Assembly (NCBI GenBank): GCA_022575985.1
Contig: JAKSXM010000269.1
Coordinates: 2,852,001 to 2,916,000 of the forward strand
Direction of reading: 5' to 3'
Origin: Anagrus nilaparvatae
Lineage: Eukaryota; Arthropoda; Insecta; Hymenoptera; Mymaridae
Length of the DNA: 64,000 nucleotides
Made by a program: the position numbers and the translations under genes. Shown here in pieces: positions 23,816 through 34,327 of this stretch. Each line of letters opens with the position of its first letter. Position 1 is the stretch's first letter. The notes under the pieces were generated by a model. That model made no database searches. It was not told the origin of the DNA and worked only from the letters and a program-made list of their open reading frames with translations.

Positions 23816-24450
23816 AAGCTAAAGGGAAAGAGCCCTTAAAATTTCAAAAATAAATTGCAATTGGGAAGGAGCCCAATGCGAACGGGAAAGTGCCCTTGAA
23901 ATTTCAAAAATAATAAATTGCAATTGGGAAGGAGCCCAATGCGAACGGGAAAGTGCCCTTAAAATTTCAAAAATAATAAATTGCAATTGGGAAGGAGCCC
24001 AATGCGAACGGGAAAGTGCCCATAAAATTTCAAAAAAAATAAAATAAAAATATTGCAATTGGGAAAGAGCCCAATGCGAACGGGAAAGTGCCCATAAAAT
24101 TTCAAATAATAAATTGCAATTGGGAAGGAGCCCAATGCGAAAGGGAAAGTGCCCTTAAAATTTCAAAAATAATAAATTGCAATTGGGAAGGAGCCCAATG
24201 CGAACGGGAAAGTGCCCTTAAAATTTCAAAAATAATAAATTGCAATTGGGAAGGAGCCCAATGCGAACGGGAAAGTGCCCATAAAATTTCAAAAAAAATA
24301 AAATAAAAATATTGCAATTGGGAAAGAGCCCAATGCGAACGGGAAAGTGCCCATAAAATTTCAAATAAATAAAATGTAAAATATTGCAGTTGGGAAAGAG
24401 CCCAATGCGAACGGGAAAGCGCCCTTAAAATTTCAAAATATAAAATGTAA
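23815..24450. repeat. ~62-bp hairpin-bearing tandem repeat near the primer binding site
   Basis: About nine units of 'gcaattgggaaggagcccaa', 'tgcgaacgggaaagtgccc' and 'ttaaaatttcaaaaataat'. Each unit can form two mini-hairpins (TTGGG/CCCAA and GGG/CCC). Longer variants with 'aaaataaaataaaaatatt' occur at about 24030 and 24290, roughly 261 bp apart, implying a four-unit higher-order repeat. It lies 400-1030 bp inside the 5' LTR, in the leader of the element. Confidence 0.85.
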
Positions 24451-24827
24451 ATTTCACTAAAATAATATCCGTACTTTACTGTCAAAGTACTGGATAAACA
24501 TTCTTTGAAGACTTTAACTTAGTTATTTTATTATGTTTTGTTTGTTGAACTTAATTAATTTCATATATTTTTACAGATATTTTTGGAAAAACTTGAACGG
24601 CTTAAACTTTTATTAGTCATGCAAAAGTAAAGTGGAAAATAGAAATAAAATATGCATAAACTTGTTAACTCTTTAGCTCACTATTAAAGTGAATCTGTTT
24701 GAGAAACTATAGTTTCGCAATATTTTTATGTATACAAAAGTTGAAAGAAAAATAAAATTGAAGAAAAATGAAAAAATAAAATTACTTGATTTTGAGCAAT
24801 TTTCTGAAATTTTAGCTAATTAACGAT

Positions 24828-24845
24828 CGCCCACGAGGGATGCCA
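24828..24845 (-). other. Primer binding site of the LTR element
   Basis: On the minus strand TGGCATCCCTCGTGGGCG begins directly after the last base of the 5' LTR. TGG pairs with the CCA tail of a tRNA. I cannot name the tRNA from memory with confidence. Confidence 0.7.
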
Positions 24846-27165
24846 TGTAACAATCAGGTTTTAAGCTGATTAGTACTATTTAAATTGATTTTAGGAAGGT
24901 TGTCCAGGCCTTCCAGGGATTGTTAATTAGCTTGGTGTTCAGAAAAAGTTACTCAAAATAGTGAATTGAATTAACTTTTTCTTGTAAAAGATAAAATATG
25001 TACTTACTTTTTTTTATTTCAATTGGATGTCCAAAATAAAGTTGAATGAATATTAACTGGGTTTCAATATATAAAACTGAGTTTATTTTAAGTATTTTTT
25101 TTTTTTAAGTTTTTTTTATTTAAAAAGAGAAACTTTTAAATTTTTAAAAATTAAATTAAGTTGAGGAAGTTAAAAGTTACGAACACTTTTAAATAATAAT
25201 GTTAATTTAAAATAAAATTAAGTTCAAAGTTATTTTTTTTTTTCTTTTTTTATTCATTTTTAACGCGAGCCAAGTTCTGAACCGCTTCAGAAGAACTTCG
25301 AGAAGGCCTTTCTCAGACATATAACGAGGTTATTTTGGGGTCAGTTTAATTACTTTACTTATATTTATTATTTTCGGCAAGCAGGTGTCAGTTAATAAAT
25401 TTTTATAAGAGCGCCTTTTAACTGACACGCGCCGGTAATCTTGTTGTATAATAACAATGATAATACGGGGGATTGACCTCTTACCTTGTTACCGGGCTAG
25501 CTCTTGCATAAGAAACGATCTCCTCGGAAAGTAGGGGGAGTTCTAAATAAAGGGTTAAACTAATTAATGGGTAACACATGAACATGCACTAATAAAGCTT
25601 AAACTCCAATATTTTAATATAATGAAAAACTTAATAATTTTATTTAATTTATATGAAAAATGGCCTTTAGGCTTAATATTTTTATAATAAACTTTTTACA
25701 ATATTTTTGTACACTATTAAAGAAACCGAACCGCGCACACACACACATTGAACCCGAAGCACATGTAATATTTTACCGGTTCGATGAACTCTTGGAGAAC
25801 TCTCGGAGATGGCGGCTGCAGCTGATGCTTTGACAACGACTTGTGGCTTCTCGTAGAATTATTTATTTTTGCAGGTTACGCTCGAGGGAGTCCACTCTGT
25901 ACCTCTTCGGCGGCTGCTAAAAGCTTCTTCAAGAAAGACTGCCGTTGATTGTGTTTTTCTAATTTTTATAAGTCACTTTATGATTTAATGACACTTTACT
26001 TTTAAGTCGCGACTATTTTATAACAATTTAATTAAATGTAATTAATTACGAACCGGAAGGGCTTTACGTGACTTTTGTTCCAAAATTTTAGCAATTTTTA
26101 TTAATCCGGAGTCACTCGTAATGATATAATATCCGTGCGTGTACTTGTTGCTAGCTGAACGCACTCTAATTCTTGTTCTTCTCTTCTCTTCCTCTTCCGG
26201 CGCAAGATAGTTGCGCCGTAGGAATCTTCTTTTTCTTAACCGTCGTCTATTGTGTGTGTGTGTATGCGGCGGTTTATTTTATACTTATGCACATATATAT
26301 ATATCCATATTAATGTAATATATACATGTGCATTTGTAGCAAAAATGCTTCGTTACAGGCAAAAACTCCAGTATTTAAGCACCGAAATCTTTGATAAGAC
26401 CGACTTCCCCTCTTGATAAAAATCAAGAGTGGGTTGAGGGTCTTATCTAAGATACTACTCCTAGAGTTTGTCTAAGAGGGGAATTCTTTTGTCGACTCAT
26501 TATCACGCATAGATCAGATGTTATTTTTCTTATCTAAATTTTTAATGAGTCGACAAAACGTGATATTTCAAAACAATGGGTTTTACATAAGATATTTATA
26601 GGAATACTTTTGTCTTTGTCTGACTTTATCAAAATAAAATTTCGTTAAGTCATTAAGTAAACCCATTGTTTTACTTGAACTTAAATTTCTTTGTTTTTCA
26701 TAAATAAATTACTTTTGAACCCTTTTTCTTTTAATTTAAGCTAATTATGGGCTTTTTAGAGCAATTTATTTACGAGAATTAAACCTAAAATTTATTATGC
26801 TAAACGTAAATTTTTATAAAGGTAGCTTAAAATTATGCTTAATTTACGTAGTTCCAGGCTAATAATTTCATCCCTTGAGTTTTCCTTAAATCTAAATTTA
26901 GTTTCTAAAGTAGAATAAAAAAATAAAAACTCGAAAGTGAAATAATGGCCTTGACTAAGGTTTTTCCAGTTATTCCATGGAACTAAAGGCAAAATCGTTT
27001 TTCTCGCAATAGAAAATTTAGCTTGAATAACTGGAAAAGATTGTCTTTAAATTTTCCGTGAAAATTTTAAATTCAACAAATTCGAATTTGTATACACGGA
27101 AAAAATTTTATATACCGTTTTTCTACATACACGGAAAAACATTCTCAGAGGTTGAGGACGTTACA
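24846..27165 (-). repeat. 5' LTR (right copy), carrying a 1.04-kb insertion
   Basis: Same sequence as the left LTR except for the insertion at about 25317-26357 and scattered substitutions. Ends TGTAAC and GTTACA. It lacks the TTAA MITE, showing that the MITE arrived after the retrotransposon. Confidence 0.9.
25317..26357. mobile_element. 1.04-kb insertion in the right LTR, possible solo LTR
   Basis: The left LTR reads CTCAGGCAAAAAC where the right reads CTCAG, then 1.04 kb, then CAGGCAAAAAC, so about three bases (CAG) are duplicated. On the minus strand the insert opens TGTAACGAAGC. It is GC-richer than the LTR (for example 25740-25940), has no long frame and carries 'cacaca', 'gtgtgt' and 'atatat' runs. 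A solo LTR of another family is likely but unproven. Confidence 0.6.
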
Positions 27166-27985
27166 CTGGTTCTATACGCTGGTATTTATTTTATCATGCT
27201 GGATCCATTTTTTACCACTACAGTCAATTTTTATCCCTCAAGATCAATTTGTACATCAATATCTCATTTTTCCGGATTGGGCCCAATGGGCCCAGGTATA
27301 GCTGATTCTATCCGTCGGATTATATTTTGACATTCTCGACCCATTTTTTACCCCATCAGTCCATTTTCGACCCTAATCAATTTAAACATCATTATTACTT
27401 TTTTACCAGATAGGGCCCAATGGGTCCCTGGATAACCGAATTTATCTGGTAGTATTTATCATATCATACTGGACCCATTTTTTACCTTACTAGTCCATTT
27501 TCATTCCTGGAGTTCGATTTATACACCAGGATTTCATTTTTTCCCGATTGGGCCCAATTGGCCTCTGGATGACAGATTTGATCAATTGGTATTTATTTTA
27601 TTATGCTGGATCCATTTTTCACCCCTACAGTCCATTTTTGTCCCTCGAGATCAATATGTAAATCAGTATCTCATTTTTTCCCAATTGGGCCCAACGGGCC
27701 CCGAGACAGCTAATTCTATCCGTTGGTATTTATTTTATCATTCTCAACCCGTATATTACCCCAACAGTCCATTTCCGTCCCTAGGAATCAATTTATGCAT
27801 CAGGATTTAATTTTTATCCGGTTGGGCCCAATGGGCCCCTGGATGTCTGATTTTATACGTTGGTATTAATTTTGTCATGCTGGACCCATTTTTTACCCCT
27901 ATAGTCCATTTTCATCCTTGGGGTTCTATTTATACATCAAGATTTAATTTTTTCGCGATTGGGCCCAATAGGCCCCTAAGGGGTT
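27166..27985. repeat. ~136-bp GGGCCC satellite, right part
   Basis: Continuation of the array broken at 14563, in the orientation of 14040-14563. GGGCCCAA-type boxes recur near 27281, 27417, 27552, 27690, 27826 and 27964, with 135-138 bp spacing. Units at 27410-27840 are closer to the reverse complement of 12970-13400 than to their neighbours. Confidence 0.9.
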
Positions 27986-27989
27986 ATTT

Positions 27990-28610
27990 TGTACAGTTGA
28001 GTAGAAAATAATTCCCCTGACTATACGTAGGGCCCATTTCTTATGTGCTAATTAATGTTTTGTTAAAAAAAAATTTTTTTTAAATTTCTGTCTACAGTGT
28101 CTGTATTCCGCGAAAAACTGTATGCAGGGCTGTATGCAGGGCTGTATGCAGGGACAGTTACTGTATACAGTGGCTTTGTACGGGCCTTTACTTTTATATC
28201 TTGACCAAAGAAATTTTAAAAGAAATAAATTTAATTTGCTGAATTTACCTGGTAAAATTTATTTTAAAAATTAATATTTTGATATCGCCGCTAAGTACTA
28301 TTAAATTAAAAATATTATTCGTAAAAATTGCGTAAACATTTTTAATTAACTGAGCAAAAATCGTATTCATTTTTAATCACTAAAAGTTTTAGCATAATTT
28401 AGTGAACCCTCTTTATTGTAAAAAACTTTATTATTTAAGTTATAACAAAATTACTACACATTATTTTATTTTTAATATATTCTTTAAATCGTGATTAGTT
28501 ATTTATACATAATATATAAATATGCAAATAAATAAAAACATTATAAAAATTACAGATAAATATCCGCAGCATATCATTGTCAAACCTCGAATTGTTATTA
28601 CAACTCGGTA
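27990..28610. other. Spacer with a 12-bp triplicated motif
   Basis: CTGTATGCAGGG occurs three times in tandem at 28118-28153, followed by the palindrome CTGTATACAG. The rest is AT-rich with no gene. Confidence 0.6.
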
Positions 28611-28624
28611 ATAGCGTAAGTGTC
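28611..28624. other. Target site duplication of the R1-clade element, left
   Basis: ATAGCGTAAGTGTC, repeated exactly at 31698-31711 after the poly-A tail. A 14-bp duplication is normal for target-primed reverse transcription. Confidence 0.9.
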
Positions 28625-31379
28625 AAAGTGCGGTGATACAACTTTCATTAGTTGTTATTTGTCACCGAATGACACTATTGGGGTGTTCACCGCAAAGCTG
28701 GCCTCATTGGAGGAAACGATAAGGGAAGTCTCTGGCAATATCATATTTGCTGGGGACTTAAATGCCAGGGCCGTGGAATGGGGAATGCCAACCACGAACC
28801 GTAGGGGAACGTTGATCCTAGAGATGGCTGCTAGAACTGATCTGGTGGTCATGAACTCTGGGAACAATCCAACCTACGTAAGGCCAGGCTTTGGCGAATC
28901 GATCCCTGATGTCACTTTTGCCTCGGCCGGGCTGGCAGGAAGAGTGGGTGGCTGGAGGGTGATGGATGGAGCCAATGGCAGCGATCATAATTACATCACC
29001 TTCAAAGTGCGTGATAGGGTTGCTAATCGGCCCCCGTACAAAAAGCGCCCACTAGGCTGGAATGTGTCAAAGATGGACGAGGATAGATTTGTGGATTATC
29101 TTCGCGAAGAGTTCTCGTCTATCCCAGCCTGGCATGGAGGACCGACCACCCCGCGAGAGGCAGAGACCCTTGTCAAGAGGGTAACTGCTCTTCTGAGGGG
29201 AGCCTGCGATGCCTCTATGCCGCGTAAACGGCCCTGGAAGGGTAAAAGAAGCGTGTACTGGTGGAATGAAGAAATTTCGGAGCTAAGACGGGTCTGTCAC
29301 GGCGCACGCAGAAGACGGCAAAGAGCGCATGGCCGCCCAGAGCTGGCTACGCGCTCTGAAGAGTACAAGGAAGCCAAGCATAGGCTGGCGAAAGCTATCC
29401 GCCTCAGCAAGGCGCGCTGTCTTCGGTCCCTAAGAGATGATGTCAACAGCGACCCGTGGGGCCTGGGATATAAGGTTGTCATGGGCAAACTTAAGTCCGG
29501 ATGTGACAACACGATGGATGAAGCAACGACCAAAAGAATAGTGGACGCTCTCTTCCCGGATCATCCAAACCAACAACACCCTGCTTTGGATGTCCCGAGG
29601 GAGCAAGTTCCGCTATTTATCGAGGCGGAGATGCTTCAGGCAATTAGGTCAATGAAAAATGGGAAAGCGCCAGGACCAGACGGAATACCCGCGGAAGCCC
29701 TTAAGGCGGCTGCAAAGGTAATCCCTGGTCTCCTGCTTGGCATGTTTAACGCGTGCCTCGTGGCAGGCGCCTTTCCAAGGGACTGGAAAGTGGCCCGTCT
29801 GGCTCTGATAAGCAAGGGAAAGGGTGAACCAGGATCTCCATCATCTTACAGACCATTGTGTATGTTAAATACCATTGGCAAGGTGATGGAGAGCATGGTC
29901 AGAGGAAGATTGCGGCAAGCAATTAGGGAAGCGGGTGACCTTAGCGACGACCAACACGGCTTTCGTGAGGGCCGTTCCACGATCGGTGCCATCGAGCAGG
30001 TCGTGAAGGTGGTTATGAGGGCCAGACAAGTGCGGCCGGATATTAAACCGGACGTCCTGCTTGTCACGTTGGATGTGAAAAACGCATTCAACTCGGCTAA
30101 GTGGGACGATATGTTGCACTCCCTCGAGCAGGTATTCAGAGTTCCGGATTATCTGAGAAATATACTCAGAGATTACCTCCGGGTCCGATACCTGCGCTGG
30201 GACACGCTCGATGGCACAAGAGGTAAAGTATTAAGCGCAGGCATAGCGCAGGGTTCAGTTCTGGGTCCTGATCTGTGGAATGCCTTTTACGACGGCTTGC
30301 TAAAGATTGAGCTCCCGGATGGATGCTCCATGATCGGATACGCGGATGACGTTGCTCTAACCATAACAGCTCGAGAGCCAGAGGACCAGCAGAATACCTT
30401 GGATGAGGCCATGCGCCTTATCAATAGCTGGATGTCGGATCACGGACTAAGACTGGCAGTCCCTAAAACGGAGATTGTCCTTCTGACCCGGAGAAGGGTT
30501 GATACCATATTCGGCATCAGCTTTGATGACGGAGGTAATCCCCTTATGATCCAGACCAAACCATCGGTCAAATATTTGGGGGTCTTCTTGGATAACAAGT
30601 TGACCTACAATAGACAATTCCAGCAGGCCTGTGAAAAGGCTGGCCGGGTGACAAAGTCCCTCTCGTGGCTAATGACGAACATCGGCGGTCCCAGATCTGA
30701 GAAGAGGAGGCTGTTGATGACGACAGTTAACTCCATCTTGCTCTACGGTGCAGAGGTGTGGGCGGACAATGTCCGCATAAAAAAGTACTGCAAGAAACTA
30801 AAGGCAGTACAGAGGCAGGGGGCACTTCGAATCGCTTGCTCGTACAAGACAGTATCAGAGCCAGCGATCCAGGTGGTGGCTCGGGTGATTCCCATCGACC
30901 TGCTTGCCTTGGAAAGGCAGGCGATCTATAACCGTGGGGAAGAAGAGCGCGACGTAGCTTCCGTTCGCGCTCGCTCCCGCACAATGGAATGTTGGCAGTA
31001 TAGGTGGAATGGTGACCCGAGGGGACGTTGGACGCACCGCCTTATCATCGATTTGGAAAGCTGGATGAACCGTGATCATGGAGAGGTAGACTTCTACCTC
31101 ACACAGTTCCTAACTGGTCACGGTTATTTCCGCGATATGCTTTTCAAGTGGAGCAAGGTGACATCTCCGGAATGCTTGCATTGCCCGGGCGAGCTGGATA
31201 CCGCTGAGCACACCTTTTTTGGGTGTCCTCACTTCGCTGAAGGGCGACCGCCCTTCGATGAATGGAGGCCGGAAGTAGTCGTCCCGGAAATGCTGCGCAG
31301 TGCCGCTAACTGGTACAGTGTGGCAGAGTACGTACGGGCGACACTGATTGGAAAAAAGGAGGAAGGTTTCCTCTCGTAG
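28620..31379 (+). CDS. R1-clade ORF2: endonuclease, reverse transcriptase, zinc knuckle
   Basis: A 919-codon uninterrupted frame. The apparent first codon (GTG at 28620) lies in the target duplication, so this is not the native start; element sequence begins at codon 3. Residues 45-50 (GDLNAR) and 121-126 (SDHNYI) are late motifs of the apurinic-type endonuclease; its N-terminal motifs are lost. The reverse transcriptase follows, with KAPGPDGIPAE near 345, SYRPLCMLNTIGKV near 410, GIAQGSVLGPDLWN near 540 and the catalytic YADDVAL near 575. A C-terminal CLHC...H...C zinc knuckle near 852-870 is typical of R1-clade proteins. No stops or frameshifts remain, so insertion is recent. The protein would nick the target and prime cDNA from the exposed 3' end, but this copy cannot do so without the missing domain. 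Confidence 0.93.
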   Translation: MSKCGDTTFISCYLSPNDTIGVFTAKLASLEETIREVSGNIIFAGDLNARAVEWGMPTTNRRGTLILEMAARTDLVVMNSGNNPTYVRPGFGESIPDVTFASAGLAGRVGGWRVMDGANGSDHNYITFKVRDRVANRPPYKKRPLGWNVSKMDEDRFVDYLREEFSSIPAWHGGPTTPREAETLVKRVTALLRGACDASMPRKRPWKGKRSVYWWNEEISELRRVCHGARRRRQRAHGRPELATRSEEYKEAKHRLAKAIRLSKARCLRSLRDDVNSDPWGLGYKVVMGKLKSGCDNTMDEATTKRIVDALFPDHPNQQHPALDVPREQVPLFIEAEMLQAIRSMKNGKAPGPDGIPAEALKAAAKVIPGLLLGMFNACLVAGAFPRDWKVARLALISKGKGEPGSPSSYRPLCMLNTIGKVMESMVRGRLRQAIREAGDLSDDQHGFREGRSTIGAIEQVVKVVMRARQVRPDIKPDVLLVTLDVKNAFNSAKWDDMLHSLEQVFRVPDYLRNILRDYLRVRYLRWDTLDGTRGKVLSAGIAQGSVLGPDLWNAFYDGLLKIELPDGCSMIGYADDVALTITAREPEDQQNTLDEAMRLINSWMSDHGLRLAVPKTEIVLLTRRRVDTIFGISFDDGGNPLMIQTKPSVKYLGVFLDNKLTYNRQFQQACEKAGRVTKSLSWLMTNIGGPRSEKRRLLMTTVNSILLYGAEVWADNVRIKKYCKKLKAVQRQGALRIACSYKTVSEPAIQVVARVIPIDLLALERQAIYNRGEEERDVASVRARSRTMECWQYRWNGDPRGRWTHRLIIDLESWMNRDHGEVDFYLTQFLTGHGYFRDMLFKWSKVTSPECLHCPGELDTAEHTFFGCPHFAEGRPPFDEWRPEVVVPEMLRSAANWYSVAEYVRATLIGKKEEGFLS

Positions 31380-31697
31380 GAAAATCTCCTCCTTTATTGA
31401 CAGGGTATGGCGAAGAAATGCCTGGGCTGCATTGTTTCCGGACCGAAGTAATACCTAAACAGGGAGTCCCGGTCCGGATTCTATGATATTGTCATAAATG
31501 CAGGAGGGTGGGGAGTTTAGTGGGTATTGTAATTCCTCAATTGTGTATATCTGGGCAACCCCAGATACAAATTTGAGGTTGAGTCCCACATAACCATACA
31601 GTACGCGTGTATGGTATGCGTAAATGCATTCTCCTCGTCCTACGAAAAAGGCCCCTTCTTGAAGGGGCCCAAAAAAAAAAAAAAAAAAAAAAAAAAA
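28625..31697 (+). mobile_element. R1-clade non-LTR retrotransposon, 5'-truncated
   Basis: Body bounded by the 14-bp duplications and ending in a poly-A tail (31671-31697). The 5' end lies inside the endonuclease domain, so ORF1 and the start of ORF2 are missing. Just before the tail, GGCCCCTTC-TT-GAAGGGGCC (31650-31669) forms a perfect 9-bp hairpin that may be the 3' recognition structure. GC content near 50% contrasts sharply with the AT-rich host DNA. Confidence 0.9.
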
Positions 31698-31765
31698 ATA
31701 GCGTAAGTGTCTAAGCGCTTGCCTCTTACGCGGAGAAGTCGGGTTCGATTCCCCAAAATCCCCTT
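31698..31765 (+). tRNA. tRNA-like sequence split by the R1-clade insertion
   Basis: After the duplication the sequence reads like a tRNA body: a box-A-like TAGCGTAAGTG, an anticodon-loop-like CTCTTAC (CTT, lysine if real), and a perfect box B, GGTTCGATTCC. The retrotransposon sits in the D-arm region; the left flank before 28611 does not supply a convincing acceptor strand. A T-run follows at 31770. I read it as a tRNA pseudogene or the head of a tRNA-derived SINE, not a working tRNA. Confidence 0.5.
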
Positions 31766-31769
31766 CACT

Positions 31770-33190
31770 TTTTTTTAATTTAAATAAATTTTTAAAATAA
31801 TTTTAAGTAATAAAAAAAATTATTTTTATAAAAAATACAAATTTAAAAAAAAAAAAAAAAAAGATTATAAATTTATTTTATTGTAATTTTAAAGTTGAAT
31901 TGTGTTTTATTGTATTGTGTTCTATTGTAAAATTTTGAATTGTGTTTAATTATTTCTTTGCATCAGGGTATGACATCAGAGCCTGCTGTCATATTGCGAG
32001 CAGATTCGGCTATACCCTTCCTTCAAAATGACATCAAGGTTTGCTTTCAAATGGTTGTTTACACAAACTTTGTGCAGACCTTGCAGTCAATCTGTAGTCA
32101 GGGTTAGCTGTTAGCTTTATAAAAAAAATTTTAATTTATCCCGCTGAGACCAGGGTGAGACCCAAAAAAATATATCTTTCCAACCTTAACTGTTTCGCAG
32201 CGAGATATCTCTTTTGTCTATCCGATCTCAAAATTTTTCTTTTCATTTTTGCTAATTGCTCAAAGATTTTTATTTTCCATTTGCTAATTTTCTCTATTCA
32301 AAAAACTGATTAATTAGCAATTTGAATCGTAAAAATTGGTAAAAAACCGACGTTGATATAAGCAAAACAAAAAATTTTACCCTTTTGATTTTAACCCTCT
32401 ACATTGACCATTTTTTGGCGGATTTTTGCGATTCAAAGTTCTTTATAGGCAGATTAATCGGCACATTTCATACGGTAATTAAAAATTGCAATTTTTTAAA
32501 AAATTCGCAAATTAATTTTTATTTCTCATACCAGATTTTGTAGCATGAACGAACAAATTAAGAATAATGAGAGGCGAAGAATATTATTTTTCTTTAATTA
32601 TTCATGAATACGGGTTAAAACAGTGAAAAACAATAGATGAATAGAATGCACCTGTCCGTATTTTAGAATCGTTATTGCTCAGAAATCGTGCACCTGTCCG
32701 TATTTTAGAATCGTTATTGCTCAGAAATCGATAGTTCGCTACATTAACAAAATATATATTTTTAATCTACAAATAGTAAGCTATCGATTAAAAAAAAACG
32801 AAGCCGATACGACAATTTGTTGATGAGATGAAGGCCTCTTCTTCTGAAGCCCATAAAAAATTTGTGAATTGAAATATTTAAATTTTCAAAATTGTATCAT
32901 GCACAAGAAAGGTGTATTTATCACTGGTTAAATTTTTGTCAAAATCGGATGATTCCTTCAACTCTTTTTTTGGGTCTAAAGTCATGGAACGAAAAAAAAA
33001 TTCTTTAAATTCTCGTTTTTTTGTTTGTTTTTGCAATAAAATCACTTCTAGAATATTTGCGTTAAATTCCTTTGAGATTCGAATAAAAATATGGTTAAAT
33101 TTTTGAAAAATTTTATTTCATTAAATTATCTTTATTTTTGGGGAAGATATTAATAAAAAACTCGAGGTTCGCATCTTTTTCAAACCGATA
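31770..33190. other. Spacer; 42-bp exact tandem duplication
   Basis: At 32647-32730 a 42-bp segment starting TGCACCTGTCCGTATTTTAG is present twice in perfect tandem. The rest of the stretch is AT-rich; a short open frame at 32912-33106 is not convincing. Confidence 0.6.
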
Positions 33191-33193
33191 GTA

Positions 33194-34154
33194 CACTGAG
33201 ACAAATATTCCATTAGTTTAATAGGTTTGATTTCAGTGAAATATAGCAATGAAATATTCTATTAAATTAATAGTATAGTTATTGAATCAATGAAATATTT
33301 CATTAAATTAATAATATTTTAAATTCAGTAATTTTAAACTGTACTGCGCAACTCGGAATTCACTGAGAGAGACGGCGCCACGGTATACTTTAATATACAG
33401 ATAGAGAGAGTTGACGATATGCATCTTGTCATTCATATAGATTTAGAATGTTGATATGATTTTCTTTCCATTTAATTTAATCTTTGATACATAAAAAAAT
33501 AAATTAATTAATTATTAAAAAAAATTAACTGTTTGTAATTTTTTTATTTAATTATATATTTTTTTTTCACAAATTTTATAATCACCTATACTTTTTTACT
33601 AATTTCTTTTTTTAAACAAAATTTGAAAAATATTAAAACTAATTAAAAAAATGATATTCAATTATTTAAATTTAATTATTAACTTTAAAATTTTGATATA
33701 ATTGTTATAAGCAGATGTCGCTCTAGGAATATCACTCTCGCAAGTCATAAAATTGACTTTCCTTTACTATATAAGGATCAAAATTTTATTACATGATATA
33801 CGAAGCGCGCGTGCGAATATATAATATAGCGAAACAATAATAAGCGAATACACGGGGGATACAAATTAAAAACTAAATAATACACATATGCGGTCATCGT
33901 AACTTCAGTCGATAAAAACAGCGTTTTAAATATTGAATAAAAAAATAACTGACCCACATGGTTAAAAAACTTAATATTTTATTTTCTTTAAAAAAAAAAT
34001 AATAAGTCATTCAACTAAAGTTATATTTCATTAAAATAATTTTAATAATATATGTCATTAAATTAATGAAATATTTCATTGCTACATTTCAATGAAATCA
34101 GTTTATCAAATTAATGATATATACCATTGAATCAAAGAAACGTTTTTCTCAGTG
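33194..34154. mobile_element. TA-flanked MITE, Tc1/mariner-like ends, 961 bp
   Basis: Flanked by TA (33192-33193 and 34155-34156). The left end, CACTGAGACAAATATTCC, pairs with the right end, whose complement starts CACTGAGAAAAACG. Subterminal 'agcaatgaaatatt' also occurs inverted. CACTGAGAAAAA-type termini and TA targets are typical of Tc1/mariner. No transposase frame is present. Confidence 0.8.
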
Positions 34155-34327
34155 TATATTATAAAGAAATGGAATTTCCTAAAAATTATTTATGTTAGAT
34201 TTAATTATTATTTTTAAATATGCATTCGCTATACCTAGATATGCATAAATTACTCTTAATATTAAAAGGGGTGGGAAAATTATTACCTGTAACATATAGT
34301 CTTCAAAATTTTTTTAATAAATCAAAG

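Larger units (their letters stand above)
14564..27165 (-). mobile_element. Non-autonomous LTR retrotransposon, 12.6 kb, no gag-pol
   Basis: Two LTRs (14564-17056 and 24846-27165) flank 7.8 kb and are nearly identical outside later insertions; both run TGTAAC...GTTACA in the + orientation. A primer binding site at 24828-24845 and a purine tract at 17057-17069 place the element on the minus strand, so the right LTR is the 5' one. CTGG duplications bound it. The internal part has no reading frame above about 130 codons and no RT, protease or integrase domain that I can recognise. The layout fits a large retrotransposon derivative mobilised by another element's proteins. Purine tract and TGTAACG start suggest Ty3/gypsy, which is inference. 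LTR divergence is about ten changes over roughly 1.28 kb, so the insertion is young. Confidence 0.85.

Noticed and set aside
24102..24485. Repetitive 127-codon minus-strand frame
   Set aside because: Encoded by the 62-bp tandem array; no domain.
29297..31079. Several minus-strand frames of 70-85 codons
   Set aside because: Shadows of the GC-rich R1-clade ORF2.
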